From positions 1,240,001-1,304,000 of the forward strand of contig CP060499.1 in the NCBI GenBank assembly GCA_024760525.1: DNA of 64,000 bases. The letters are read 5' to 3'. This document shows positions 15,197 to 23,922 of the stretch, in pieces (the stretch's first letter is position 1; each line of letters starts with the position of its first letter). The notes under the pieces were generated by a model. That model did not search any database, had not been told where the DNA came from, and worked only from the letters and a program-made list of their open reading frames with translations. Made by a program: the position numbers and the translations under genes. The stretch is from Nitrospira sp. (lineage in GTDB: Bacteria > Nitrospirota > Nitrospiria > Nitrospirales > Nitrospiraceae).

Positions 15197-15589
15197 TTAG
15201 TCTTTCACGATCATGACCTCGGTCGCTTTGACTAAGGCGATCGCGGTGTCTCCGAGGCGGAGACCGAGTTCGTCCAGCGCATCACGAGTGATCACGGCGG
15301 TGATTTTGTGGGAACCAATGTCGACGTCGATCTGTGCCATAATCGCGTCCCGCTTGATTCCGGTCACCCTGCCGACGAGCTTATTTCGCCCACTGACATC
15401 ATCAGCACCGGACGACTTTTTACCAAGCCACCGGTCGAGCAACGATTTTGTAAATCGATAGCGTCCCCCAATCTTCGCGGTCTCAATTTTACCCTCCCAG
15501 ATATATCGATAGAATGTCGGCAATGTCAGCCGAACATATCGTGCCGCTTCCTTGGCGGTTAGCACGTCACCCAGCATTCTTTTCGCCAT
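15197..15589 (-). CDS. Excisionase-type HTH fused to a Mop domain (molybdate-responsive regulator)
   Basis: 130 residues. Residues 1-60 form a MerR/excisionase-type DNA-binding domain (LTAKEAARYVRLTLPTFYRY followed by the wing GKIETAKIGGRYRFT). Residues 65-130 are a Mop domain (NKLVGRVTGIKRDAIMAQ ... DTAIALVKATEVMIVKD). The pairing of a DNA-binding domain with a molybdate sensor parallels ModE but with a different DNA-binding fold. It sits in the operon beside modC and molbindin, so it probably reports cytoplasmic molybdate to its own or a related operon. Such compact HTH-Mop proteins are known in several bacteria. Confidence 0.85.
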   Translation of the reverse strand: MAKRMLGDVLTAKEAARYVRLTLPTFYRYIWEGKIETAKIGGRYRFTKSLLDRWLGKKSSGADDVSGRNKLVGRVTGIKRDAIMAQIDVDIGSHKITAVITRDALDELGLRLGDTAIALVKATEVMIVKD

Positions 15590-15716
15590 CGTTGGTTCCT
15601 ATCATTGAATTGACTGCACTGGAGCCTGCCTAGCCTTGAGAGGGTCTTCCACTGAAGTGGCCTCGACGGATCTTTGGTTCTGTAGTCCTGCATCCACATT
15701 CGCCGGTCCCGTATTG

Positions 15717-16244
15717 TCAATGTGGTCCGTATACGGGCGCCTCGTGCCCGAGAGGAGCCGCTCTCTGACCGGGAAATAGCTCAATCCTCTGAGGATCCAC
15801 GACGATATTGACTGAATCCCAGGTTCGGGCGGAAGTCGTGGAACCCAAGACCGGCACCGAGCTGGCCAGAGCCCAGCTTTCGCCATGAACTTTTGCCGTG
15901 ACGGTTTGCCCTTCCACAAGCGGCTTTATCAGCACAATGCGACCGTACCAGCGGTTCAGCCGCTGTCTGCTCCGACGAAATAATCCGGCCTCGAGCCGAA
16001 CGGCCTCAGCCGGAATCTTGGCGATGACCGGCTGTCCGGGGAAAAAGCAACGGTCATCGTCGAGTGCCAGCGTGATGCGCATGTCGACTCGCCGTCCCGC
16101 GCGGATGCGTACCGTGGGGTGAAGAAGACCCACCTGTTGGGAATGAACGATTCCTTTCACTAGGGTGACCATGGAATCGGCGAGGAGCATGCTGCCCTTC
16201 GGATGATCAGAAACTCTCTCGCCGGAGATGGGGTCATGATTCAT
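15717..16244 (-). CDS. TOBE-like accessory protein of the molybdate operon
   Basis: 175 residues from an ATG at 16244 with GGAGG seven bases upstream; the frame is open further but that site decides the start. The sequence looks like two beta-rich units: one around residues 50-80 (RAGRRVDMRITLALDDDRCF) and one around 85-165 with GRIVLIKPLVEGQTVTAKVHG and RTWDSVNIVVDPQRIEL, which resembles the TOBE regions at the end of ABC ATPases. It lies 33 bases after modC. It may bind molybdate or act as a detached regulatory domain for ModC; I do not recognise a named family. Confidence 0.55.
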   Translation of the reverse strand: MNHDPISGERVSDHPKGSMLLADSMVTLVKGIVHSQQVGLLHPTVRIRAGRRVDMRITLALDDDRCFFPGQPVIAKIPAEAVRLEAGLFRRSRQRLNRWYGRIVLIKPLVEGQTVTAKVHGESWALASSVPVLGSTTSARTWDSVNIVVDPQRIELFPGQRAAPLGHEAPVYGPH

Positions 16245-16277
16245 GATCGGACCTCCGATCGAAGATGATGCCATCCG

Positions 16278-17369
16278 CTAGGTCATCAACTCTTCATTCA
16301 GCGCGACGGTCTTGATGTGGGCGAAGACTCGCTGCTCTGGTTTCAATCCCAGCGTGACGAGCGATTTCCGGGTGATGCTGGCCACGAGAGGAACTCCGAT
16401 ATCCAACAGCACGTCGACCGAGGCCTGGTCCATCTCCCGGATCTCGACAATCGTGGCCTCCAGAATGTTCAACACGCTGGTCGGCGCGATGGCCTTCTCC
16501 AGGACGAGGCTGACATCACTGGAAAGGATGTGTACGCGCACGACCTGTCCAACGGCGACCGGCTGAAGCGGCACAAAGAGGCGCTGGCCATTGAATTCCA
16601 GTTGGGTGAGGCCGTACTGCGCTTCGTGAGCAGCGACATGAGCCTCCAAGATGGCGCCGATTCGATGCGCTCCGAAATGTCCCCGGAATTGCAAAGAAGT
16701 GAACAGCTCATTGAGCGCGCCGGACGCGATGACCTTCCCCTCTTTCAAAAGAACGACACGGTCTGCCAGTTGAAGGATTTCAGCGATCGCATGACTGACA
16801 TAGATCACCGGGATGCGGAGTTCCTCATGCAGACGACGGATAAAGGGAAGGAGCTCTTGCTTGCGTTGAATATCCAGCGAGGCAAGTGGCTCATCCAACA
16901 GGAGCAGTTTGGGACTTGTCAGCAGCGCGCGGCCGATCGCCACTCGCTGTTGCTCGCCGCCGGAGAGTTTGTGAATACGGCGTTCAAGCAGATGGGCGAT
17001 TCCCAGGATGTCGACGATTTGTTCGATTGCAATGCGACGTTCTTCTGAAGGAATACGCGTGTAGCCATACAGCAGATTTGCGCGTACGTTGTAATGGGGG
17101 AACAGGCGGGGTTCTTGGAAGACATACCCGACCGGCCGCTTATAGAGCGGCAGGCACAGATCTTTTGCTTCATCCTGCCAGACATCCTCGCCGACCTGCA
17201 TGAAGCCATCTGGAGCCCGTTCGAGCCCGGCCAGACATCTCAAGAGAGTGGTCTTCCCCGATCCGGACGGTCCGAAGATGGCGGTAATGCCCGACATCGG
17301 AACATCCACATCGATGTCCAGATGAAACGCCGAAAATCGCACATCAAAGCGGGCCAACAGTCGGCTCAT
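16278..17369 (-). CDS. modC: Molybdate ABC transporter ATPase
   Basis: 363 residues, the usual ModC length. Walker A GPSGSGKTTLLRCLAG, signature LSGGEQQRVAIGRA, Walker B LLLLDEPLASLD and the switch histidine in VIYVSHAIAEI are all present in the first 235 residues. The C-terminal third holds TOBE/Mop sequence (GAILEAHVAAHEAQYGLTQL and later a Mop-like strand with VVRVHILSSDVSL), which senses molybdate in ModC proteins. It overlaps modB by four bases (17366-17369). Confidence 0.95.
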   Translation of the reverse strand: MSRLLARFDVRFSAFHLDIDVDVPMSGITAIFGPSGSGKTTLLRCLAGLERAPDGFMQVGEDVWQDEAKDLCLPLYKRPVGYVFQEPRLFPHYNVRANLLYGYTRIPSEERRIAIEQIVDILGIAHLLERRIHKLSGGEQQRVAIGRALLTSPKLLLLDEPLASLDIQRKQELLPFIRRLHEELRIPVIYVSHAIAEILQLADRVVLLKEGKVIASGALNELFTSLQFRGHFGAHRIGAILEAHVAAHEAQYGLTQLEFNGQRLFVPLQPVAVGQVVRVHILSSDVSLVLEKAIAPTSVLNILEATIVEIREMDQASVDVLLDIGVPLVASITRKSLVTLGLKPEQRVFAHIKTVALNEELMT

Positions 17370-18046
17370 GACACATGGATGGGGAATCGTCGGTTTACGA
17401 TGTACACGGCCAACAATACGAGAAACGAGAAGCCTAGCATGAAGGCGGAAATCGCATGCGCCTGACCATATTCCATGGCTTCGACATGCTCAAAAATGGT
17501 TGTCGAGAGGACGCGCGTTTGTCCCGGAATCGATCCCCCGACCATGAGCACCACCCCGAACTCTCCCATCGTATGCGCGAACCCGAGCACAATCGCGCTG
17601 ATATAGCCTCGTAGCGCGATAGGGGATATCACCGTCAGAAACGCATCCAGCTTCGACGCGCGTAGTGACCAGGCGGCTTCCAGCGGAGCCTGACCGGCGG
17701 CTTCGAATGCGCTTTGCAGCGGCTGTATCACGAATGGCATCGAATAAAAAACCGAGGCGATGACCAGGCCGGTGAAAGTAAATGCCAGTGTGAGGTTGGC
17801 AAAATGGCCTAACGGTCCGTACGGACCCAGCGCGACGAGAATGTAGAATCCCAGGACGGTAGGAGGAAGCACGATCGGGAGCGCGACAGCGGCTTCCACG
17901 ATGGGTCTCAATCGGGATCTGGTATGAGCCAGCCACCAGGCGAGGGGAGTTCCCACAATTAGAAGAACAACCACGGTCATCGTGGCCAGTCGGACGCTGA
18001 CCCATAGCGCGCTGAGATCCAGGTCTGTCAAAGCTCCCATATGCAC
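17366..18046 (-). CDS. modB: Molybdate ABC transporter permease
   Basis: 226 residues with five to six membrane segments and the ABC permease coupling helix: EAAWSLRASKLDAFLTVISP is the EAA loop, followed by FAHTMGEFGVVLMVGGSIPG, which is highly typical of ModB. It starts three bases after the modA stop and overlaps modC as ATGA, so all three Mod subunits are translationally linked. Either of two close ATG codons (18046, 18040) could be used. Confidence 0.95.
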   Translation of the reverse strand: MHMGALTDLDLSALWVSVRLATMTVVVLLIVGTPLAWWLAHTRSRLRPIVEAAVALPIVLPPTVLGFYILVALGPYGPLGHFANLTLAFTFTGLVIASVFYSMPFVIQPLQSAFEAAGQAPLEAAWSLRASKLDAFLTVISPIALRGYISAIVLGFAHTMGEFGVVLMVGGSIPGQTRVLSTTIFEHVEAMEYGQAHAISAFMLGFSFLVLLAVYIVNRRFPIHVS

Positions 18047-18049
18047 GCT

Positions 18050-18805
18050 CTACTTCAACTCATACCCATAGTATTGGATGATCTTTCCGGCTTGCGGCCC
18101 GCTCATGAACTCCAGGAGCGCTTTTGCCGCTGCATTATCCTTTCCCTTCGTCAACAAGATCACGTCTTGTTTGATCGGTTCATGCAGATTGGTGGGGACA
18201 TCCCAGCGGCTGCCTTGCCCCTTGATTCTCGGATCCATGACTTGAGATAAGGCCACAAATCCCAATTGCGCATTCCCGGATTCGATGAATCCCATCGTCT
18301 GGCCAATACTTTCACCCATGACGATTTGGGGTTGCAGAGTCTCCCAGAGCTCCAGCTTTTGTAGAGTCTGCATGGCCGCGACGCCGTATGGTGCGGTTTT
18401 TGGGTTTGCGATGGCCAAACGTTTGAATTTCTTTGAACGCAACGTCTCTTCTCCCTTGATCAGATCGGCATTCGGACTCCAGAGCACGATCCGGCCAATG
18501 GCATAGGTGAAACGGGAATCCTTGACGCCCAACTCCTCATCTTCCAACTTCTTGGGCCGTTCCATGTCGGCTGAGAAGAACACATCGAACGGTGCGCCAT
18601 TCTTGATCTGCGAATAAAAATTTCCGGAGGAACCGGCAGCAACCCGAAGCTGATGCCCGGTCGATTGTTCAAACTCGATTGCGATTTCACGGAACGGCGG
18701 AACAAAATTGGCGGCGACGGCCACTACGGCTTGTTCGGCGAAGGCCGATGGTACCGCCATACTCGAACACACACACAAGCACCATGCGAGAACCTTCAGT
18801 TTCAT
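18050..18805 (-). CDS. modA: Molybdate-binding periplasmic protein
   Basis: 251 residues with a signal peptide ending in PSAFA. The family motifs VAVAANFVPPFREIAIEFEQ, FRV-type GSSGNFYSQIKNGAPFDVFFS and QTMGFIESGNAQLGFVALSQ correspond to the oxyanion-binding loops of ModA. I chose the ATG at 18805, with AAAGGA six bases upstream, over a TTG two codons earlier. It delivers molybdate or tungstate to ModBC encoded immediately downstream. Confidence 0.93.
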   Translation of the reverse strand: MKLKVLAWCLCVCSSMAVPSAFAEQAVVAVAANFVPPFREIAIEFEQSTGHQLRVAAGSSGNFYSQIKNGAPFDVFFSADMERPKKLEDEELGVKDSRFTYAIGRIVLWSPNADLIKGEETLRSKKFKRLAIANPKTAPYGVAAMQTLQKLELWETLQPQIVMGESIGQTMGFIESGNAQLGFVALSQVMDPRIKGQGSRWDVPTNLHEPIKQDVILLTKGKDNAAAKALLEFMSGPQAGKIIQYYGYELK

Positions 18806-18817
18806 GGTCAATCCTTT

Positions 18818-20362
18818 CTAAATTCTGAGCCGTATCGACGCATAAAAATAATCCGAATCTTTGTTTCCACCGGAAGGCATTTGGGCGAGGATGGTGGGGC
18901 TGTCAAAATACGAGCCTTTGAACCAGTGCACGTACCCCACATCGAAATCTAGGTTCGCGTTGATCATCCATTGCGCTTGCAGTTCGACGTCATGCCCCAA
19001 CGACGTGCCGGAATTCCCGGTCTGGTCCCGCAAGCCGGTATTGCCGAAGACATCTCTGTCCTGCGCCAGATACCAAACGCGATGTTTGGCCATCAAAATC
19101 CAATTGGGAGTTGGGTTGAGGAATATGCGCCAACCCGGCGTGATGAGGTTGGTTCTGGAAAATGGGCCCCAGGTGCCGGTTGGCCCGTACTCCCATCGCC
19201 GCGCGCCAAACAAGGTGTCGAACCCTTCATCCTGACTATCGCCCGGTTGGCGATCTCCACTGGCATAGTCAAATTGAAACACGAGTCGAGGGGTCCAGGG
19301 CACATTGAACATATAGCCGAGTTCCAGATGCTGAAAGTGGGCGAAGTGATCGGTGACGCCACGACGGCCGGTTTGCCACGTGGTCTCTATTTCATAGTCC
19401 GGTTCCCCCGGCTTGGGGTCCTTGTAGAAGCGACCTCCGGCGGTCGTGTAGGTACGGTGCGTAGTCCCGTTCGGGAGTCGTTGATCGTTCAGGCCCAAAT
19501 AATAGGCGTCGACCAGGAACCATGGGAAATGGCGACTTTCAAAGTAGGTTCCCCAAAAGAGCAGGTTGTTGTATTGTTGATCGAGCCTCGTGTCGTCACG
19601 CACGACCGGTTGCGTCGCAAACCCCCGGATTCTCCAGGTCTTGTCTTGACTGAGTTGCCAGTGAAACCCATCGAAGGAATTGGTCGTGTTGCGAAACGCA
19701 TTTCGTGCGACCAACCGGCGATTGCCGAGATCCAAGGTCATGCGTCCGAAGTGAACATCGGTACGAAGCCCGGTTCCAAAGAGATTGTTTACGGTTAATG
19801 ACCCGACCAACTGTAGGACGTCGAATTCATTGACTGTGGTCGTGTCCCGGAAATCGCCACGGTCTCCATCGAGAAAGGAACGCGAATCTTGCCCCTCGAA
19901 CAAGAGCTTCAAAGGACCGTCGCCACCTAAGCCGATACGCACCCTCGACCGCAAGGCAATTTGTGCGTCCGTCCGTCCGTTTCCAATGGCCTGGCTGGCC
20001 CGCCAGGGATGATCATATGATTCAAACCGGGTTCGGTTTTCGAACCCGAGATCGAGCCAGTCGGGTAAGTGGAGCGCAGTCTTTTCGTAACGAACCCACT
20101 CCATTTCCCGCCGTCGATTCAGCACCGCATCGACGGGTTCGATCCAATTTTTCCCCTGACGATCGGTGACTTTGAAATACTCTTCGTCGTTGATCCAGTG
20201 TTTGTCGTGCATGAGTTTGATGACCGGATCTTCCGTCTCCTTGAATTCCCATTTGCCGTCTTTCTGTACCAGCTCCCCATACTCGACGGCCTTTGTTATG
20301 TCCGTCCCCAAAAACAGGAGCGGCACACTGAGCAAGGCCCACCACCACGATTTCTTCGACAT
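18818..20362 (-). CDS. Outer-membrane porin, alginate-export type, of the molybdate operon
   Basis: 514 residues with a signal peptide ending in DITKA. Beta-barrel sequence begins after about residue 95 (LDLGFENRTRFESYDHPWRA) and runs to the C-terminal IRLRI; the pattern resembles the alginate export (AlgE/OprB-like) porin family. Residues 27-75 form a separate module with KDGKWEF, EDPVIK and NDEEYFKV that also occurs in the porin of the sulfate operon. AAAGGAGA precedes the ATG. Its position directly before modA suggests passage of molybdate across the outer membrane; the substrate is inferred from context. Confidence 0.8.
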   Translation of the reverse strand: MSKKSWWWALLSVPLLFLGTDITKAVEYGELVQKDGKWEFKETEDPVIKLMHDKHWINDEEYFKVTDRQGKNWIEPVDAVLNRRREMEWVRYEKTALHLPDWLDLGFENRTRFESYDHPWRASQAIGNGRTDAQIALRSRVRIGLGGDGPLKLLFEGQDSRSFLDGDRGDFRDTTTVNEFDVLQLVGSLTVNNLFGTGLRTDVHFGRMTLDLGNRRLVARNAFRNTTNSFDGFHWQLSQDKTWRIRGFATQPVVRDDTRLDQQYNNLLFWGTYFESRHFPWFLVDAYYLGLNDQRLPNGTTHRTYTTAGGRFYKDPKPGEPDYEIETTWQTGRRGVTDHFAHFQHLELGYMFNVPWTPRLVFQFDYASGDRQPGDSQDEGFDTLFGARRWEYGPTGTWGPFSRTNLITPGWRIFLNPTPNWILMAKHRVWYLAQDRDVFGNTGLRDQTGNSGTSLGHDVELQAQWMINANLDFDVGYVHWFKGSYFDSPTILAQMPSGGNKDSDYFYASIRLRI

Positions 20363-20425
20363 CGATTCTCCTTTTTGTTCCGGCGGTTGTTGTAAAAGTG
20401 TGTGTGAAACCTGGCGAGAAAGTAC

Positions 20426-21607
20426 TTAAACGGCCCGCAGGGCATGGACTTTCCCCGTGTCGGTCGTGTCGTATCCTCCCAAGGCTTCGATCTCATTTCG
20501 AAATGGTCCGCTCACGATGGTCTCAAACAAGTGGGCTAGGGTCGGATGGGATTTTAAGTAAAACTTGGGTACGACCAGATCGTAGCGCGCGGCTTGTAGT
20601 GGAACGAAGTCGAGTCCAAAAAGTTGTGCCGCCGAGCGAATGCCAATCCCAACGTCGGCCTGGCGTCCATTGATGGCTCGAGCCACTTCAAAATGAGAGG
20701 ATACGATCCGGTCGTATCCTTGAACATGGGTCGGTTCTACTCCGGATGCCCGCAATCGTTGATCAAGCAGCAGCCTCGCCCCAGAGCCTTCCTCCCGATT
20801 GACCACAGTAACCGTCGGTTGGGCAAGATCGGCTGCAGTCCGGATGGACAATGGATTGCCTTTTCGAACCAAGAAGCCCTCTTCCCACGTCGCAAACGTG
20901 ACGATTTCATAGGCCGATCCTTTGAGGTGCCGCCGAAGGAACGGCATATTCGATTCGCCGGTGGCTGGATCAAATAGGTGCAATCCGGCAACATGGACCT
21001 CGCCACGCTGCAAGGCCCGCAGCGCCGCCATGCTTCCCATCGGCCAACCGACGACCGTCGTCTGATCCTTGCGTCGCCGTAAATGTTCACCGGCCAAAAA
21101 AATCGCCGGGTCGCATCCGGCCACGGAGATTTCCTGTTGGATCACTTCCCGATCCCGCGAAAGTTTGACTCGAACGGTCGTGCCGGAGGACTTGTGATGC
21201 GTGTCGGCGATATATCCATCGGCAGGAACGGCGATGGAGAGCTGCCCGCCCAAGTCGGCGACAGGGCGCACGATCATCCGTCTTCCTATAGTGGAAACCT
21301 TGACCCGAATGGGGGAAATATTTGGCTCTTTTTCTAGGCGCTGACCGATCAACTCACCTTCGATGATGTCTTCAGCCGGGATAAGAGCGAATAGATCCTC
21401 TACACGGCATGACAAAACAGAGGCCAGCCGGAGCGCAACGGCCGTGGTCGGCAAATACCGATTTGATTCAATGGAAGAGACAGCCTGCCGCGTCATGCCC
21501 GCTCGCCTGGCGAGCTCGCCCTGAGAGAAGCCGTTCCTCGTTCGGACAGATTTGAGGCGATTGGAAAACTGACCGGCGTTTTCACGTTGTTCGGTCTGAA
21601 TCTTCAT
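20426..21607 (-). CDS. XRE helix-turn-helix regulator with a periplasmic-binding-type molybdate sensor domain
   Basis: 393 residues from the ATG at 21607. Residues 13-75 are an XRE DNA-binding domain (SQGELARRAGMTRQAVSSIE). Residues 165-385 look like a type-2 periplasmic-binding fold in the cytoplasm (SVAGCDPAIFLAGEHLRRRK, VVNREEGSGARLLLDQRL, DVGIGIRSAAQLFGLDFVPL), the architecture of the COG1910-like regulators predicted to bind molybdate. It is the first gene upstream of the mod operon, on the same strand. Another oxyanion such as sulfate remains possible, since the sulfate operon is divergent. Confidence 0.8.
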   Translation of the reverse strand: MKIQTEQRENAGQFSNRLKSVRTRNGFSQGELARRAGMTRQAVSSIESNRYLPTTAVALRLASVLSCRVEDLFALIPAEDIIEGELIGQRLEKEPNISPIRVKVSTIGRRMIVRPVADLGGQLSIAVPADGYIADTHHKSSGTTVRVKLSRDREVIQQEISVAGCDPAIFLAGEHLRRRKDQTTVVGWPMGSMAALRALQRGEVHVAGLHLFDPATGESNMPFLRRHLKGSAYEIVTFATWEEGFLVRKGNPLSIRTAADLAQPTVTVVNREEGSGARLLLDQRLRASGVEPTHVQGYDRIVSSHFEVARAINGRQADVGIGIRSAAQLFGLDFVPLQAARYDLVVPKFYLKSHPTLAHLFETIVSGPFRNEIEALGGYDTTDTGKVHALRAV

Positions 21608-21613
21608 GGCGGC

Positions 21614-21645
21614 TGTATAGCAAGCACAATTGTCATATGTCAATT
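21614..21645 (-). promoter_or_regulatory. Promoter and likely self-operator of the XRE/PBP regulator
   Basis: Minus strand: TTGACA (21638-21643), 18 bases, TATACA (21614-21619), seven bases before the ATG at 21607, so the leader would be very short. An 18-base palindrome with a single mismatched pair (21628-21645, AATTGTCAT/ATGTCAATT) covers the -35. That is a suitable operator for the dimeric XRE regulator. Confidence 0.6.
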
Positions 21646-21762
21646 ATAATGTACACGTTTTTTTCGTAAGGCCAAAAATGAGTAAATTGTCTAGCTGGGA
21701 ATATTGGAAATCGAGAGGATGTCAAACAATCATTTAAGGATATGAATATCTCGTAAATAGTT

Positions 21763-21838
21763 GAGTTTATTATAGATAGTAAAAAGTTAGAGTTTATTAT
21801 TTATTATGTTGACAAAGAAACTCTAGTTTAGTTATAAG
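21763..21838 (+). promoter_or_regulatory. Promoter of the sulfate operon with flanking repeats
   Basis: Plus strand: perfect TTGACA at 21809-21814, 18-base spacer, TATAAG at 21833-21838. Upstream is a direct repeat GAGTTTATTAT (21763-21773 and 21790-21800, 27 bases apart). An 8-base inverted pair TAGAGTTT (21788-21795) and AAACTCTA (21818-21825) straddles the -35. These are probable regulator sites; the regulator is not identified. Confidence 0.6.
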
Positions 21839-21902
21839 ATGCATCGTTAATCATGATCGGTAATGTAGGGATTGAGTTGATTTCAGAAAGTCAGCCGTAA
21901 AC

Positions 21903-22091
21903 ATGTCTAAGGCAGATCAAGACGTAACGAATTCAAACTCAGATGCGGCGGTCGAGCAAGCAATTCTGCTCGCACTGAGAGGAATTCGGTTCGGGTCTGT
22001 CGAAATCATCGTTCATGACTCCAAAGTGGTCCAGATTGAACGAAAAGAAAAGACACGCTTTGACGGCACACTTTCACGCTCGATTCGATAA
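21903..22091 (+). CDS. yezD: YezD family (DUF2292) small protein
   Basis: 62 residues. AILLALRGIRFGSVEIIVHD followed by KVVQIERKEK is the signature of the DUF2292/YezD family, small proteins of unknown biochemical role that are often encoded with sulfate or sulfonate transport and cysteine synthesis genes. It is the first gene after the sulfate promoter. The start has no strong Shine-Dalgarno sequence. A regulatory or accessory role in sulfur assimilation is inferred from context only. Confidence 0.85.
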   Translation: MSKADQDVTNSNSDAAVEQAILLALRGIRFGSVEIIVHDSKVVQIERKEKTRFDGTLSRSIR

Positions 22092-22249
22092 CGCGCTGAT
22101 GACAGTTCAAAAAGAGCGGCTGTACCCAGGAGTATTGAGACGATCGGGTAGGTAGTCCAGACGACTGGAAGTGCCAGAGTTGCTGTCAATTCATTTAACT
22201 AAGAACTGACCGGACCACCGGAAGTTCACATGTCAGGAAGGAACGCGAC

Positions 22250-23887
22250 ATGAGAATTTCCGGTTCCATTCTTTTGCTCGTGATCATGGCGATATCGCTT
22301 ACACGTGTTTCACCGACTTTGGCCGTGGAAGAAGGTCAATTCGTGAGGAAGGACGGCAAGTGGGAGTACTACTCGGGCGAAGATCCAGGCTTGAAGTATC
22401 TCTACTTGAAAGGACTGATTTCGGAAGAAGAGTACAGCAAAGGCCTGAAGGTCATCGAAACCAGAGAACGGCTCACCAAGCCGAACTTTAATGTCGATGT
22501 CAACAATGGATTGAACTTCCGCGTCGGTGAAAAATTTCTGCTCAAGCTTCGACTGCTTACACAAGTGCGCTACACCCACAGTGCTTACAACGAGGCCTGG
22601 GGGATAATCGGCGACTCGAGAAATCCGGAGATTCTCGGTGGGCAAGTCGAGTATCGAGCATATCGGTATCAGAGCGATTCGAATAAATTTTCAGTTTCCA
22701 ATGTGCAGCTTCAATTCATGGGATACGCCTTTGATCCTGACATTCGATACAATTTTTCTTTGGCGGCGACCCAACCGGCCTTTGACCAAGAAGGCGGGAG
22801 CGGACGACTCAACCTGCTCGATGCGTATATTTCGTCATGGCACATCCCTTGGGCCACGGTTCAAGTCGGTCAGCAACGAGTCTGGTTCAATCGCGCGCTG
22901 ATCACGTCCAATGCCACGACGACTTTTGCGGATAACATGGTGGTGCAGAGGGTTTTTGCGGCGAACCTCCAGAGCAGTCGGGACGTGGGTATCACCATTA
23001 TGAGTGATGAAGAGAAGTATAAGTTTAATTATGCCATCGGTATTTGGGGCGGAGTTGGAGCAAATCTCACGCGAGAGGGCACGGCGGTCAGTCAGAATGT
23101 GCTGCCACCCACCGGCGGAGGAGGGCCAAGTGCCGGAACGACCAGAACATACAACTACGATACTCGTTTTTTGACCGGGGAAATGATGTACACGGTCAGA
23201 TTGCTCTATAAGCTCGCGGGCAATCCCGGGTACGGCCAGGGAGATATTCTCAATTCCAGAACCCCTCAAACCGCCGTCGCCTTCGCCTATGCTTACGATC
23301 CGGCTCAAAACTACCTGAGCTCGATCCGATCCGACATCGTCGAGCGGACGTTTCGTCAGCGAGTCACCCAGGCCTACAATGGGAGGCTACTCGGTGGCGG
23401 CATTTACGATTTTCACACGTTTAATCTGGATTATATCCTCAAATACAAGGGCTGGTCGCTTCAAGCGGAAGGGTTCTATCGCATTCAAGATGTACGGAAT
23501 GGCGATGCTGGAACCAGACCGTTCGACTTGGGAACAATCCCGACCAGTCCGCTCGCCGTTGGGCCGCCGGTGTCACTTGGTGATGCCTGGGGCTGGTATG
23601 TGCAAGTGGGGAAATATGTGATCCCGCGCAAGCTCGAAGTCGCGGTCCGATATGGCATCCTGGATCCTTCGATCAGACAGAAACAGGATTTGACCAAAGA
23701 ACTGGGCGTTGCCATCAGCTATAGCTTTGACGGCACGTACAATAATCGCATCATTCTCGATTATTCGAATATTACGATGGGCAGCGGTGGACGAGCGCCG
23801 GATCGGTTCCCCTTCGAAAATCTTCCGGGATTTGGCCGGGATCTCGTCGAAAACCGATTCAATGTCCAGTATCAATTTTATTTCTAA
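22250..23887 (+). CDS. Outer-membrane porin of the sulfate operon
   Basis: 545 residues with a signal peptide ending in SPTLA, GGAAGGA before the ATG, and a C-terminal aromatic residue (YQFYF) as in barrel proteins recognised by the BAM complex. The barrel part (LLTQVRYTHS..., VQVGQQRVWFNRALI, FNVQYQFYF) resembles phosphate-selective porins of the OprO/P group. Residues 26-72 carry the same N-terminal module as the molybdate porin: GQFVRKDGKWEYYSGEDPG and LISEEEYSKGL, the latter similar to a short SHOCT-like helix. Context suggests sulfate or another oxyanion as substrate. Confidence 0.82.
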   Translation: MRISGSILLLVIMAISLTRVSPTLAVEEGQFVRKDGKWEYYSGEDPGLKYLYLKGLISEEEYSKGLKVIETRERLTKPNFNVDVNNGLNFRVGEKFLLKLRLLTQVRYTHSAYNEAWGIIGDSRNPEILGGQVEYRAYRYQSDSNKFSVSNVQLQFMGYAFDPDIRYNFSLAATQPAFDQEGGSGRLNLLDAYISSWHIPWATVQVGQQRVWFNRALITSNATTTFADNMVVQRVFAANLQSSRDVGITIMSDEEKYKFNYAIGIWGGVGANLTREGTAVSQNVLPPTGGGGPSAGTTRTYNYDTRFLTGEMMYTVRLLYKLAGNPGYGQGDILNSRTPQTAVAFAYAYDPAQNYLSSIRSDIVERTFRQRVTQAYNGRLLGGGIYDFHTFNLDYILKYKGWSLQAEGFYRIQDVRNGDAGTRPFDLGTIPTSPLAVGPPVSLGDAWGWYVQVGKYVIPRKLEVAVRYGILDPSIRQKQDLTKELGVAISYSFDGTYNNRIILDYSNITMGSGGRAPDRFPFENLPGFGRDLVENRFNVQYQFYF

Positions 23888-23922
23888 CGCAGATGAAACA
23901 GCACAGACATAAGGAGACTGTC

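Noticed and set aside
15602..15919. 105-codon minus-strand frame after the HTH-Mop gene
   Set aside because: It lies largely within the TOBE-like gene in another frame and has no ribosome-binding site.
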